DNA of 64,000 nucleotides from Streptomyces viridochromogenes (GCF_001270495.1 NZ_LGUR01000002.1:64633-128632); one strand, 5' to 3'; shown: positions 1 through 9,316, counted from the stretch's first letter. Notes: generated by a model from the sequence alone, not told the origin. Translations and numbers: made by a program.

Positions 1-493
1 GTCGGTCACTGATCTCCAGCCGGGAACCTCTGGCCCTCACGAGTTCCCAAGTGCGGGATGTGAGTACCAAGCGCCCGCCGGGGCGCAGAAGCCGTGACAT
101 CGACTCCAGAGCAGCGCCCCTGCCTGTCGCGCCCGCGGCATGGTGAAGCGAGTTGCCAACGCAGAACACCATGTCGAACGTGTTGTCCTGGAAATGGTCG
201 GGCAACTCTTCCCAGTTCGCCCGTGCGGCCCGGACGGATGCCCCGAACTCCTCAGACAACTCTGCAGTGCGACGAACCATCGCCTCGCTGGCGTCAGTTG
301 CGACAACCTGCATGCCACGACCGGCGAGGCCAACCGCCAACTGTCCGGTTCCGCACGAACAGTCGAGGACGTGAGCGTTCGACGGCAGGAGATTGAGGAC
401 GTCGTCGAACGACGCGGCGAACTCGGCTGGAGGCAACTTTGCATCCGAGATGAGCCATTCGTACACCTCGGCAAGCACGTCATAGCCTGTCAC
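1..493 (-). CDS. Class I SAM-dependent methyltransferase, 3'-truncated by window edge
   Basis: Read leftwards from a GTG at 493, the protein begins VTGYDVLAEVYEWL and runs off the left edge without a stop. A glycine-rich SAM motif (VLDCSCGTGQLAVGLAGRG) is followed by the acidic residue of motif II (VVATDAS) and a post-motif LRPGGRLVLTSR, all typical of class I Rossmann methyltransferases. The 493 start is preferred over a GTG at 511 because GGAGG lies eight bases upstream of it. The substrate cannot be read from sequence. A separate gene upstream of the IS21 remnant; no operon partner is visible. Confidence 0.8.
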   Translation of the reverse strand, partial: MTGYDVLAEVYEWLISDAKLPPAEFAASFDDVLNLLPSNAHVLDCSCGTGQLAVGLAGRGMQVVATDASEAMVRRTAELSEEFGASVRAARANWEELPDHFQDNTFDMVFCVGNSLHHAAGATGRGAALESMSRLLRPGGRLVLTSRTWELVRARGSRLEISDR

Positions 494-695
494 AGCCACT
501 ACCTCCGTCACGCGGCAGACTCACGGTAGGACGTCAGTCCATCAGCGGAGAAAGCCGGGCACCAATTGTTTTCGCAAGGATGGCTCTGACGGTGTTTGTG
601 GGTTGTCAGTTGTCCGTCTGAGTGGATGTCACCGGCTGGTTGGCTGGGAAGTTGTTCGTGAGGAGTAGTGTCACTCGCGGGGTTGCGGTGGCAAG

Positions 696-2166
696 GTGAA
701 TGTGCTCAGTGAAGGAGCACCGCCGATGCCGCCTGGTCAGTCGAAGGTCGAGTTGTATGCCGCGCTGCGGCGTGACGCTCGCGAGGTCATGTCGAACCGG
801 GCGCTGGAGCGCAAGTACCGGGTGGGCTGGCGGACTGTTCAGAAGGCGCTGAGTTCGGCGTGGCCGCAACCTCGGGAACCGTACGCGCCTCGCCGTTCCA
901 AGCTGGATCCGTTCAAGCCGGTGATCGACCAGATGCTGCCGGCTGATCTGGATGCGCCGAGGAAACAGCGTCACACGATGGTCCGGATCTATCGCCGGTT
1001 GATCAACGAGCACGCGATGGACGACGTGTCCTACCAGGTCGTGCGCGCCTACGTCGCCAAGCGGAAGGCCGGAGATTCGGGTCGAGGCCGGCCGTGGCCC
1101 GGCGCAGGTGTTCATCGAGCAGTCGCACCTGGCCGGCGCCGAAGCCGAGGTCGACTTCGGCGAGGTCGCGGTCCGTTTGTGGGGCGAGCTGGTGAAGTGC
1201 CATTTGTTCTGCCTGCGGTTGTCGTTCTCCGGGAAGGCGGTGCACCGGGTGTTCGCCTCCGGCGGTCGGGAGGCGTTCTTCGAGGGCCACGAGAACGCTT
1301 TCATAGTGCTGGGCGGCGTGCCGTTCGGCAAGATCCGGTATGACAACCTGAAGGCCGCGGTCGCGTCGGTGCTCGGCTTCACGCGGCGCCGGGTCGAGAC
1401 CGACCGGTGGACCGCATTTCGGTCCCACTACGGCATCGAGCCGTTCTACTGCACGCCGGGAATCGAGGGCGCCCACGAGAAAGGCGGCGTCGAGGGCCAG
1501 ATCGGCTGGTTTCGCCGCAACCACTTCGTTCCCGTCCCCGAGATCGACTCGCTGGCGCACTTGAACATGCTGATCGACGAGTGGGATCTGGCCGACGAGG
1601 CCCGGCGGATCGGGACCCGTCCCCGCACGATCGGCGAGCTGTTCGCCGTCGAACGGCCGTCCTTGCAGCCGTTGCCCGTCGAGACGTTCGAGACCGGCCG
1701 CCGGTGCACCCCAAGGGTCGACCGGTTCTCCCAGATCACCGTCCGCACCAACCGTTACTCGGTCCCGACCCGGTTCATCGGCCGCCAGGTCCGGGTCTTG
1801 CTGCACGCCTCCGAGCTCGTGGTGTTCGACGGCCGCACCGAGATCGCCCAGCACGAACGGCTGCTGACCAAGAGCGGATCACGGCTCGAGCTCGATCACT
1901 ATCTCGAGGCGCTGCTGCGCAAACCGGGCGCGCTGCCCGGCGCCACGGTCCTCGAACAGGCCCGGGCCGCAGGCCAGTTCACCCCGATCCACGAAGCCTG
2001 GTGGACAGCCGCCTGCAACACCCACGGCGACACCGCCGGCACCCGCGCTCTGATCGAGGTTCTGCTGCTGTACCGGCACATGCAGCACGACCACGTCGTC
2101 GGAGTTCCCCGCCAACACGCCGGCCCAGGGAACACCGTCTCCCCGTCCGCTCCCTGTGCGCCATGA
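696..2166 (+). pseudogene. istA: IS21-family transposase IstA, frameshifted, no istB
   Basis: Two reading frames together give one IS21-type IstA. The first (GTG 696 or ATG 726) carries the N-terminal helix-turn-helix part and ends its sensible reading near 1067. The second begins sensibly at PEIRVEAGRGPAQVFIEQ and carries the DDE catalytic region (AEAEVDFGEVAV, then RYDNLKAAV and GAHEKGGVEGQIGWFRRN). One extra G around 1067-1068 explains the shift. The C-terminus departs from the family after YRHMQHDHVV near 2100, and no IstB ATPase gene follows, so the right half of the element is missing. The element is inferred to be dead. Its left end should lie near 605-690, but I could not fix terminal repeats. 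Confidence 0.8.
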
Positions 2167-2430
2167 ACTTGGCCGAGCGGCTTGAGCGGCTCCCCGGGAG
2201 CCTACGAGCTGGCGTACTCGAAGGTCAGGAGTGGCCGGCCGCGACATGTCGGCGCACATCCTCGATGTGGGGGCAGTGATGCTCCAGGTCGGTGCACAGG
2301 GTGCGGCAGATGCGTGCTGTAGGTAGCGCGGGGGTCGGAAGGCATCGGTGTCGTCGGCGGCCTGGACACCCTCCAGGGCCTCAAGATTCCCGACCAGGCC
2401 ACCTGGCGAACCCTTGACCACACCGGTGCG

Positions 2431-2447
2431 GTGAAAATATCTTTCAC
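2431..2447. promoter_or_regulatory. RpiR-type operator, inverted repeat GTGAAA-N5-TTTCAC
   Basis: GTGAAA at 2431-2436 and TTTCAC at 2442-2447 form a perfect inverted repeat with a 5-base spacer, ending three bases before the annotated GTG of the RpiR-CHAT gene. RpiR/MurR family regulators are known to bind TGAAA/TTTCA-type palindromes, so this is a likely autoregulatory site. Its closeness to the start means either a leaderless transcript or that translation begins further in (GTG at 2462). The roughly 260 bases between the IS21 remnant and this site hold no complete gene; a short coding-like stretch at 2334-2430 is discussed under findings. Confidence 0.6.
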
Positions 2448-2449
2448 GC

Positions 2450-4924
2450 GTGCCCCAAGAGGTGAAGGAAAGTTTCGACGCTGGGGGTGACTGGCGTGTT
2501 CCGCCGACCTCCGCTGCTCTCGCGGCCAAGGTGCGCACGCTGGCCCCGTCGATGACACGTTCCATGCAGCGGGTCGCCGAGGCCGTGGTGAGCGACCCGG
2601 CCGGCTGCGCGGCCCTCACGGTGACCGGCCTCGCCGAGTTCACCGGTACCAGCGAGGCGACGGTCGTACGGACGGCACGGCTGCTCGGCTACACCGGCTA
2701 CCGGGACCTGCGCCTCGCGCTCGCCGGCCTCGCCACCCAGCAGCAGTCCGGCCGCGCGCCCGCCGTCACCGCAGATATCACCGTCGAGGACCCGATCGCT
2801 GACGTTGTCGCCAAACTCGCCTACGACCAACAGCAGACCCTCGCCGACACGGCGGCCGGTCTGGACATGGTGCAGTTGGGGGCGGCCGTGACCGCGCTGG
2901 CCGCGGCTCGACGGACCGACCTGTACGGTGTCGGGGCGAGTGGGCTCGTCGCCCTGGACCTTTCGCACAAGTTGTCGCGGATGGGGCTCATGGCCCACGC
3001 GCACAGCGATCCGCACCTCGCCGTTACGAATGCCGTGCAACTGCGAGCGGGCGATGTGGCCATCGCGATCACCCATTCGGGGTCGACGAGGGATGTCGTC
3101 GAGCCACTGCGGGTCGCCTTCGAGCGCGGAGCCACGACGGTCGCCATCACCGGACGGCCGGACGGGGCGGTGACTCAGTACGCCGACCATGTGCTGACCA
3201 CGTCCGCGGTGCGAGAAAGCGAGTTGAGACCCGCGGCGATGTCCTCCCGCATCGGTCAACTGCTGGTGGTGGACTGTCTCTACGTGGGAGTGGCCCAACG
3301 AACGCAGGAGACGGCAGCGCCCGCAGTGACCGCGTCTCATGAGGCACCGGCATGGACGAGTCCACGGCCGACAACGCCCCACCAGCCTCGTACCCCCCAG
3401 GTCCCCTCGGACACGTCGGGTGCGTCTTCGGCACCGCCTTCGCCACCGCCCTCAATGGCTCCTCGCACCGACGGCGGTTCGATGGAGCCGCGCTGTCTGA
3501 TTGCGGAGCTGCCCGAGCAGACCTCGCCCGGACGGGACGTACCGCTGCATGTACAGATCGTCCGGGGTACTGGAAAGGGCGTGCAGCTGCGCTCCTTCGC
3601 CGTTCCGCCCGACGGGGCCCGGGTGCTGGTCACCCTTCACGCTCCTGGGCTCGTTGCCGTCGATGACCTGTACCAGGAGTTGCACGTCATGCCTGGCCGG
3701 GACTCCGATGTGCTGTGCTTCCGGCTGAAGGCCCCCACGCCGGGGCTGCATCGGGTGACGGTACGGGCTTTCCGCGGCGGCACCTTTCTCGGTGAGGTGA
3801 CCTGTCAGATCTCGGTAGGGCACGGCAGTGTCACACGGGACGGTGCTCAGCACCGTGCGCTGCTGCCCTCCATGGCGTTCGACCCCGGGGAGGTCACTCT
3901 CCAGGTGTTGAAGGACGCGACCGGTGCCTTCAGTTTCCAGCTGATGAGCGAGACGTTCTACGCACCGGAGATCTTCCGTTTCCGGGCCGGCGACACCCAC
4001 CGTGCCACCGAGCAGATCTACGCCGAGCTGAGGAGGGCCGCGAAGGCCACCGGGGGCGGCGACAAGGATGCCAAACGGCTACACGACCGGCTGCGAAATC
4101 ACGGCGTGCAGCTGTGGACATCCGCGGTTCCCCAGGCTGTCCAGAACCAGTTCTGGAAGGAAGCGGACCACGTCACGGCCTTCACCGTCCTGGGGGAGCA
4201 CGACGTTGTCCCCTGGGAGCTGCTGTATCCGCTGAACGAAGGGCACAAAGGCAGAGGCTTCCTGGCAGAGTGGCTCCCCGTGGTGCGCCGCTTGTTGGGG
4301 CAGGACAGAGTGCGCACCCTCAGTTTGCCGAGCGTGGCATTTGTGGTTCCGCCGGGTTCTCCTGCCGACGCGGACGAGGAAGTGAAGTCCCTGCGTGCCC
4401 GGTTGGGCACGGGCGTGGCCGACGCCGGCGTGTTGACCAACCGGGCGGCCCTGACCGCACTGTTGGAAGGAGGGCACGCTGGTCTCCTCCACTTCGCCTG
4501 CCACAACACCTTCACGGGTACCGGCTCGTGCGTGACCATGGCCGACGGTCCCTTCGATCCCATCGACCTGGCGTCGGCGGCACAGATGCGTTCGCTGCGA
4601 GACCATCACCCCCTGGTGTTCTTCAACGCCTGCCGCAGCGCCGGGGAGATCGACTGGTTCGGAGAGAGTCTTGGTTGGGCACCCCAATTCCTCAACGCGG
4701 GAGCGGGGGCGTTCGTCGGTACCCTGTGGCCGGTGCGTTCGGACTCGGCACTGGCCTATGCGGACGCCTTCTACAACCACCTGATCACTGGCAGGCTCCC
4801 CTTGGGGGAAGCGTCGATGAAGGCCCGCCAGGCCATCCGAGACCTGGACGGCGACCCGACCTGGCTCGCGTACGCGGTCTACGGAAGCCCCGCTGCAACA
4901 GCAACGACCCCAGGAACACCTTGA
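2450..4924 (+). CDS. RpiR/SIS transcription regulator fused to a CHAT-domain protease
   Basis: The 824-aa protein has four parts. Residues ~20-100 are an RpiR-type HTH_6 (SMTRSMQRVAEAV, then FTGTSEATVVRTARLLGY). Residues ~150-285 are a SIS sugar-phosphate-binding domain (LYGVGASGLVALDL, ITHSGSTRDVVEPL). Residues ~290-344 are a Pro/Ser/Thr-rich linker. From M345 on there is a beta-rich region and then a CHAT caspase-like protease domain. The catalytic dyad appears intact: His685 in HFACHN and Cys728 in FFNACRSAG. The regulator half is essentially full length, so this is an in-frame fusion rather than a truncated neighbour. The last ~480 residues closely match those of the MinD-CHAT protein downstream. 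RpiR proteins normally sense sugar phosphates; CHAT domains are proteases often linked to cell-death or conflict systems. The fused function is not known to me. The start is uncertain: GTG 2450 or GTG 2462. Confidence 0.88.
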   Translation: MPQEVKESFDAGGDWRVPPTSAALAAKVRTLAPSMTRSMQRVAEAVVSDPAGCAALTVTGLAEFTGTSEATVVRTARLLGYTGYRDLRLALAGLATQQQSGRAPAVTADITVEDPIADVVAKLAYDQQQTLADTAAGLDMVQLGAAVTALAAARRTDLYGVGASGLVALDLSHKLSRMGLMAHAHSDPHLAVTNAVQLRAGDVAIAITHSGSTRDVVEPLRVAFERGATTVAITGRPDGAVTQYADHVLTTSAVRESELRPAAMSSRIGQLLVVDCLYVGVAQRTQETAAPAVTASHEAPAWTSPRPTTPHQPRTPQVPSDTSGASSAPPSPPPSMAPRTDGGSMEPRCLIAELPEQTSPGRDVPLHVQIVRGTGKGVQLRSFAVPPDGARVLVTLHAPGLVAVDDLYQELHVMPGRDSDVLCFRLKAPTPGLHRVTVRAFRGGTFLGEVTCQISVGHGSVTRDGAQHRALLPSMAFDPGEVTLQVLKDATGAFSFQLMSETFYAPEIFRFRAGDTHRATEQIYAELRRAAKATGGGDKDAKRLHDRLRNHGVQLWTSAVPQAVQNQFWKEADHVTAFTVLGEHDVVPWELLYPLNEGHKGRGFLAEWLPVVRRLLGQDRVRTLSLPSVAFVVPPGSPADADEEVKSLRARLGTGVADAGVLTNRAALTALLEGGHAGLLHFACHNTFTGTGSCVTMADGPFDPIDLASAAQMRSLRDHHPLVFFNACRSAGEIDWFGESLGWAPQFLNAGAGAFVGTLWPVRSDSALAYADAFYNHLITGRLPLGEASMKARQAIRDLDGDPTWLAYAVYGSPAATATTPGTP

Positions 4925-5442
4925 CTCACGCCCGGTGAAGCCGAGGCGGGCCGGGTTGGAGTCCCCGCTGCTGGACTCGCTCCGGCTGGACGAGCTTTGG
5001 GAGGTGTCCTCCTCCCTTGCTGTCCCCATCACGCGACCGTCGATGCCGACGTGGATGATCCCTGAGGATTCACGATCGCATACGTGCAGTCTTGCGGCCC
5101 CGCCGATCCGCCCCGTCGTCGACCGGTTTCGTCGCGCCTGGCATGTCCCGCGGCCCTACCCTGCGCATGACCGCCGCCTCGGGGACCTGCGAGCTGCTCG
5201 CTCACGGGACGGCTCGGGCTTCCGGAAGCTGACGGGCAAACCGCTCTGCCTCGTACAGGAATTGGCCGGAGCGCCGCGTGGAATGGGGGTTCCCGATCTA
5301 GCATCGTGGCTGGGTGGGTTCGGCAGGGCACCATTCATCCAGCGGGCCCGGCGAGCACTGGATGCCCGAGTGAGCCCCAGCGTGAGCTGACGGACGCGAA
5401 GGCAAATTGGGCCAGCGCGGTGTGTGAGCGGCGGGAGGTGCA
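4925..5442. other. Intergenic region between the two CHAT genes, with a hairpin
   Basis: These 518 bases separate the two CHAT genes. GGGAGG at 4999-5004 pairs with CCTCCC at 5011-5016 across a 6-base loop; the stem is short with only two Ts after it, so it is a weak terminator candidate. A GTG-started open frame from 4935 to 5390 has no recognisable domain and ordinary composition, and I do not accept it as a gene. The ribosome site of the next gene (GGGAGGTG) closes the region. No promoter could be fixed. Confidence 0.4.
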
Positions 5443-8400
5443 ATGTCGGCAGCAGCTCGGCGGTGGTGGCAGGTCGGGAAGACAGCCACGCGACATGATG
5501 TCCGTGATCTCGGCGCGGCTATCCGCAAGCCGGTTTCGCCTGGGAGTACCCATCTCGTCGCGGTCGTCAGCGCGTACGGCAACACGGGGAAGACGACAAC
5601 GGTCGCCAGCCTCGGTGCCATCCTGGCTTCCGAGCGGGACGACCCGGTGATCGCGATGGATGCCAATGACGGCATGCTGGGGCGCTACGCCCCCGCCCTC
5701 CGTACCCGAGTCGCCTTGCGAGAGGTAGCCGCTCGCCTTGGTGAAGACGGCTTCGACATTCGGGAGTTCACCTCGCGGCTGCCTTCTGGCCTGGAGATTC
5801 TCGCCGATGCCGCAGCCCCCGCCACACCGAGTGAGCCGCTCGACGCCGTCTCTTACAGTGCCCTTCTCACCGCCCTCCACCCGTACGGGGTCGTCCTCAG
5901 CGACTGTGCCACGGGAGTAGACGGCCTTGCTGCCTTCGTTGCGTTGACGGGTGCTGACCAGCACGTATTCGTCAGCAGCCGGTCCGAGTCCAGTATTGAC
6001 GCCACTGCTCGCGCACTGGCGACCTACCGCTACCTTGCCGAACGCAGTCACGTGGTGCTGACCGGCGCGGGCGACGGCGACACCATGCTTGATGCCCTCG
6101 AAGCTGCCGAGCGTCTGGGCGGAATCTGCCGGAGCGTTGTCGTCGTGCCGTTCGATGAACGGCTCGCGGACGGTGACCACGCGGGCCTGGAGAGTATGCA
6201 GGACGCGACACGGGAGGCGTACCGCGAACTCGCGGCGGTCGTCGCGGAAGGTTTCTCGCAGACGAAGCGCCGAGGTGCCGAGGCGCCGGGCGCGGACCCG
6301 CAGACCATCCCTCAGAATCCGAAACAGGGGGCCGGCCTGTATCCAGTACAGGAACCGCCTGGGTGGCCTGACGGTCCTGGTGCCCTCGGTGCCGGTGCGG
6401 CGGCAGCCCGTCGCGACAGCGACCAGCCGAAAGGCCGCTCCCTCACCGCCGGTCAGGGCCCGCGTGCCTCATTGCCGTCCCCCGGTGCGGGCGGCCGCCC
6501 GGGAGCCCAAGGCGGAGCGATTGGGGGGCGGGACCCGCGCGCTCCCCAGCAGGACTCGGCTCGGCCGCAGTTGCCGAGGCGTGGTGGCCCGCGGGCCGAG
6601 CCGCCAGGCGGCAATCCCGACTTCGACACCCCGCGGAACACCGGTCAGTTCCCGCGGCCTGGCACGGACGGTCCGCAGAACACGGGTCGGTTCCCCCGCC
6701 CGGACGTCTTCGGCGATCCGGCCGGCAAGGACGACCGCAACAGGGAGGACTACCCGGACAACCCTGCCGACACTGGCCAGTTCGCGAGCCAGCAGGCGTA
6801 CGACAGCGGCTCCACGGGGCGGCCCTCTCTGGCGCGCCGCCAGAACCCGAGTGACACAGGGCAGTTCGAGCGTCCCCAGCCGGGCGCCGGCTTCAGCACT
6901 CCGCCTCCGCCGACCCGGCCACCTTCGCGACAGCGGCCCGCCGCCCGCCAGGAGCCCGAGGCGCTGCCTCCGGCGCCGGGGCCGGGTGACGACCGTACGC
7001 CGCTGTACGACACGCTGGAGTCCAACTGGTTCCACGGCGGCGGATCAGGACAGGGATCCCAGCCGACAGCGGGCAACAGTTCCTCTGCCCCAGGACAGCC
7101 CCAGCAGCCGCAGCCGCAGCCGCAGCCGGATCCTGCGGCACCCCAGCGTCCCACTGCCTCTTCCTGGCGTACCTCGCCGAATGACGACCTCGGCCGGCAG
7201 GCGGAGCGCACCAGGCGACCGGCGGCGGGCGGTGTCACTACCTCAGGTCTGCCGCGCCGGGTTCCCAGGGCGAACCTCGTCCCGGGTGTGGCTCAGCAAC
7301 AGCACCACGCCGGTCCACAGGTCTCACGGGCACCTGACGACGTACGCGGCCGACTGACCAATCTCCGTCGGGGCATCGCGCAGGGTCGTCAGGCCGGCAC
7401 CAGTCAGCCGGGCAGTCTTCCTAGCCCGGCACTGTCCCGCCAGAGCACGGACGAGGGCGTGTTCGACAGCATGGGATCGAGTGCCGAGCCCCGCGGGAGC
7501 GAGCCAGGACACCAGGCACCAGGCCCTTCATCCCCAGCCACGTCCTACGGCGGCCAGCAGCAGATGTCCCCCGCGATGACCCAGCCGATGGCTCCGATAC
7601 GCCCGCAGGGCCCGTCCCCGATGGGGCAGGCACCGTCGCCGATGCGTGGATTCCTGATAGATGAGGATGACGAAGACGTCGTCGTCCCTGAGGGATCGAG
7701 TCCGGGTCCCTCACCAGGACCTGACGAGTCCGACGAGAACACCGGGTCGGTACAGGGCGACCAGGCCGTACCAGGGCGGGGCGCGATACATGCCCGGCCC
7801 CGAGGCGAAGGAGCGCCTCCCGTCCCCCCAGAGGGGAACGACGGGATGTCCGAACCGCGCCACCTGATCGCCGCACTGGCGGAACAAGCCAGACCAGGCA
7901 CAGAGGTTCCCCTCCTCGTCCAGATCGCCCGAGTTCCCGGTCAGGGGCAAGGGCAAGGCAGTGTCCGCCTTCCATCATTCTCGGTCCCCAAGGAGGGTGC
8001 GCAACTGATGATAATCGTCACCGCGCCGACCCTGCGCGCGGTGGCTGACCTTTCGCAGGAACTCACCGTGTACCCGGGCCAGGACTCCGGCTGGCTACTC
8101 TTTCGCCTGCGCACGACGACTTCGCGCCTCCACCAGGTGACGGTCCACGCTTTCCACAAGGGCACGCACCTGGGGGCGGTGCACCTTCAAATATCGGTCG
8201 ATGCAGACGCAGATGGGGTCGTCACCAATGGGGAGCCGCGACGGGCGGTGTTGCCGGGCATCGCCTTCGAACCGGGAGAGGCCACACTTCAGGTGCACCG
8301 TGCCGAGGACGGCTCGTTCAGCTTTCAGCTGCTGAGTGAGACGTGCTATCCCCCTGAGCAGTTCCGCTACCGTGGTGGGGACCCGGGGCAGGCGGCCGAG

Positions 8401-9312
8401 CGGATCTATTGCGAATTGCGCGAGGCAGCCAGGCGGGCGGGGCAGCTTCCGCCCGACGACGCACGTGCACTCCGAAGGCGTCTGATGAACGAGGGTGTAC
8501 AGCTGTGGTCATCGGCTGTGCCGGAGGCCATACAGAAGCAGTTCTGGAAAGAGGCCCACCGCATCACCTCTTTCACGGTGCTCGGCGAGCACAACTTCGT
8601 GCCGTGGGAGCTCCTGTACCCGCTCGACGCAGACAACAACGAGGGCTTCCTCGCCGAGTGGCTGCCCGTCGTACGACGCGTCTTCCGCCAAGACCGCGTC
8701 CACCAGATCTCCGTTCCGGGTGCTGCCTTCGTCATGCCGCCGGGTTCACCACCGGAAGCGGCACTTGAGATTGCCGAACTGCGTGACTCGCTCGGGCCGG
8801 GAATGGCGAACAAGGACGTGATCACCAAACGCGAGGTGCTTGCCGATCTGATCGAGCGTGGCCATGCTGGCTTACTGCATTTTGCCTGCCACAACAACTT
8901 CTCCACCTCCGGATCGCGCGTAAACATGGATGATGGCCCCTTCGAACCCATCGACCTTGCAACCGCTGCACAAACCCGCAGCCTGCGGGCCCACCAGCCG
9001 CTCGTGTTCTTCAACGCCTGCCGCAGCGCCGGTGAGATCCCCTGGTTCAACGACACCCTCAGCTGGGCTCAACAATTCCTGAAGGCCGGCGCAGGCGCCT
9101 TCATAGGCACCCTCTGGCCTGTGCGTTCCGACTCCGCCATGCAATTCGCGAAGGCTTTCTACGCTCGACTCCTCGACGACGGCCGTCCCCTGGGTCAGGC
9201 TTCGCTCCTCGCACGTCAAGAGGCCCAGAATCTCGACGGCGATCCGTCCTGGCTCGCATACGCGGTCTACGGCAGTCCAGCTGCCACGGCGACGCCCCAA
9301 ACGCGTGCTTGA
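5443..9312 (+). CDS. MinD-like ATPase fused through a disordered linker to a CHAT-domain protease
   Basis: 1289 aa, started at ATG 5443 behind GGGAGGTGCA. Residues ~37-270 are a MinD/ParA-like P-loop domain (SAYGNTGKTTTVASLG, then VIAMDAND and VVVVPFDERL). The same architecture is known in MinD-like ATPases of actinobacterial type VII secretion loci. The signature lysine of the deviant Walker A motif is replaced by Tyr45; the catalytic GKT is kept. Residues ~275-800 are rich in Pro, Gly, Gln and Arg, are probably disordered, and carry repeated TGQF/TGRF motifs. From M802 the protein matches the neighbouring RpiR-CHAT protein: a beta-rich region and a CHAT protease with His1150 (HFACHN) and Cys1193 (FFNACRSAG). 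Gene order, shared tail and different heads suggest a duplicated protease module with swapped sensor domains. Target and trigger are unknown. Confidence 0.88.
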   Translation: MSAAARRWWQVGKTATRHDVRDLGAAIRKPVSPGSTHLVAVVSAYGNTGKTTTVASLGAILASERDDPVIAMDANDGMLGRYAPALRTRVALREVAARLGEDGFDIREFTSRLPSGLEILADAAAPATPSEPLDAVSYSALLTALHPYGVVLSDCATGVDGLAAFVALTGADQHVFVSSRSESSIDATARALATYRYLAERSHVVLTGAGDGDTMLDALEAAERLGGICRSVVVVPFDERLADGDHAGLESMQDATREAYRELAAVVAEGFSQTKRRGAEAPGADPQTIPQNPKQGAGLYPVQEPPGWPDGPGALGAGAAAARRDSDQPKGRSLTAGQGPRASLPSPGAGGRPGAQGGAIGGRDPRAPQQDSARPQLPRRGGPRAEPPGGNPDFDTPRNTGQFPRPGTDGPQNTGRFPRPDVFGDPAGKDDRNREDYPDNPADTGQFASQQAYDSGSTGRPSLARRQNPSDTGQFERPQPGAGFSTPPPPTRPPSRQRPAARQEPEALPPAPGPGDDRTPLYDTLESNWFHGGGSGQGSQPTAGNSSSAPGQPQQPQPQPQPDPAAPQRPTASSWRTSPNDDLGRQAERTRRPAAGGVTTSGLPRRVPRANLVPGVAQQQHHAGPQVSRAPDDVRGRLTNLRRGIAQGRQAGTSQPGSLPSPALSRQSTDEGVFDSMGSSAEPRGSEPGHQAPGPSSPATSYGGQQQMSPAMTQPMAPIRPQGPSPMGQAPSPMRGFLIDEDDEDVVVPEGSSPGPSPGPDESDENTGSVQGDQAVPGRGAIHARPRGEGAPPVPPEGNDGMSEPRHLIAALAEQARPGTEVPLLVQIARVPGQGQGQGSVRLPSFSVPKEGAQLMIIVTAPTLRAVADLSQELTVYPGQDSGWLLFRLRTTTSRLHQVTVHAFHKGTHLGAVHLQISVDADADGVVTNGEPRRAVLPGIAFEPGEATLQVHRAEDGSFSFQLLSETCYPPEQFRYRGGDPGQAAERIYCELREAARRAGQLPPDDARALRRRLMNEGVQLWSSAVPEAIQKQFWKEAHRITSFTVLGEHNFVPWELLYPLDADNNEGFLAEWLPVVRRVFRQDRVHQISVPGAAFVMPPGSPPEAALEIAELRDSLGPGMANKDVITKREVLADLIERGHAGLLHFACHNNFSTSGSRVNMDDGPFEPIDLATAAQTRSLRAHQPLVFFNACRSAGEIPWFNDTLSWAQQFLKAGAGAFIGTLWPVRSDSAMQFAKAFYARLLDDGRPLGQASLLARQEAQNLDGDPSWLAYAVYGSPAATATPQTRA

Positions 9313-9316
9313 TCAA

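Noticed and set aside
3352..3666. Separate start (ATG 3352) for a stand-alone CHAT gene behind the RpiR part
   Set aside because: That ATG is in a different frame from the CHAT region, while the RpiR frame continues without a stop through a Pro-rich linker into it.
4935..5390. GTG-started frame between the CHAT genes
   Set aside because: No ribosome site, domain or convincing codon bias.
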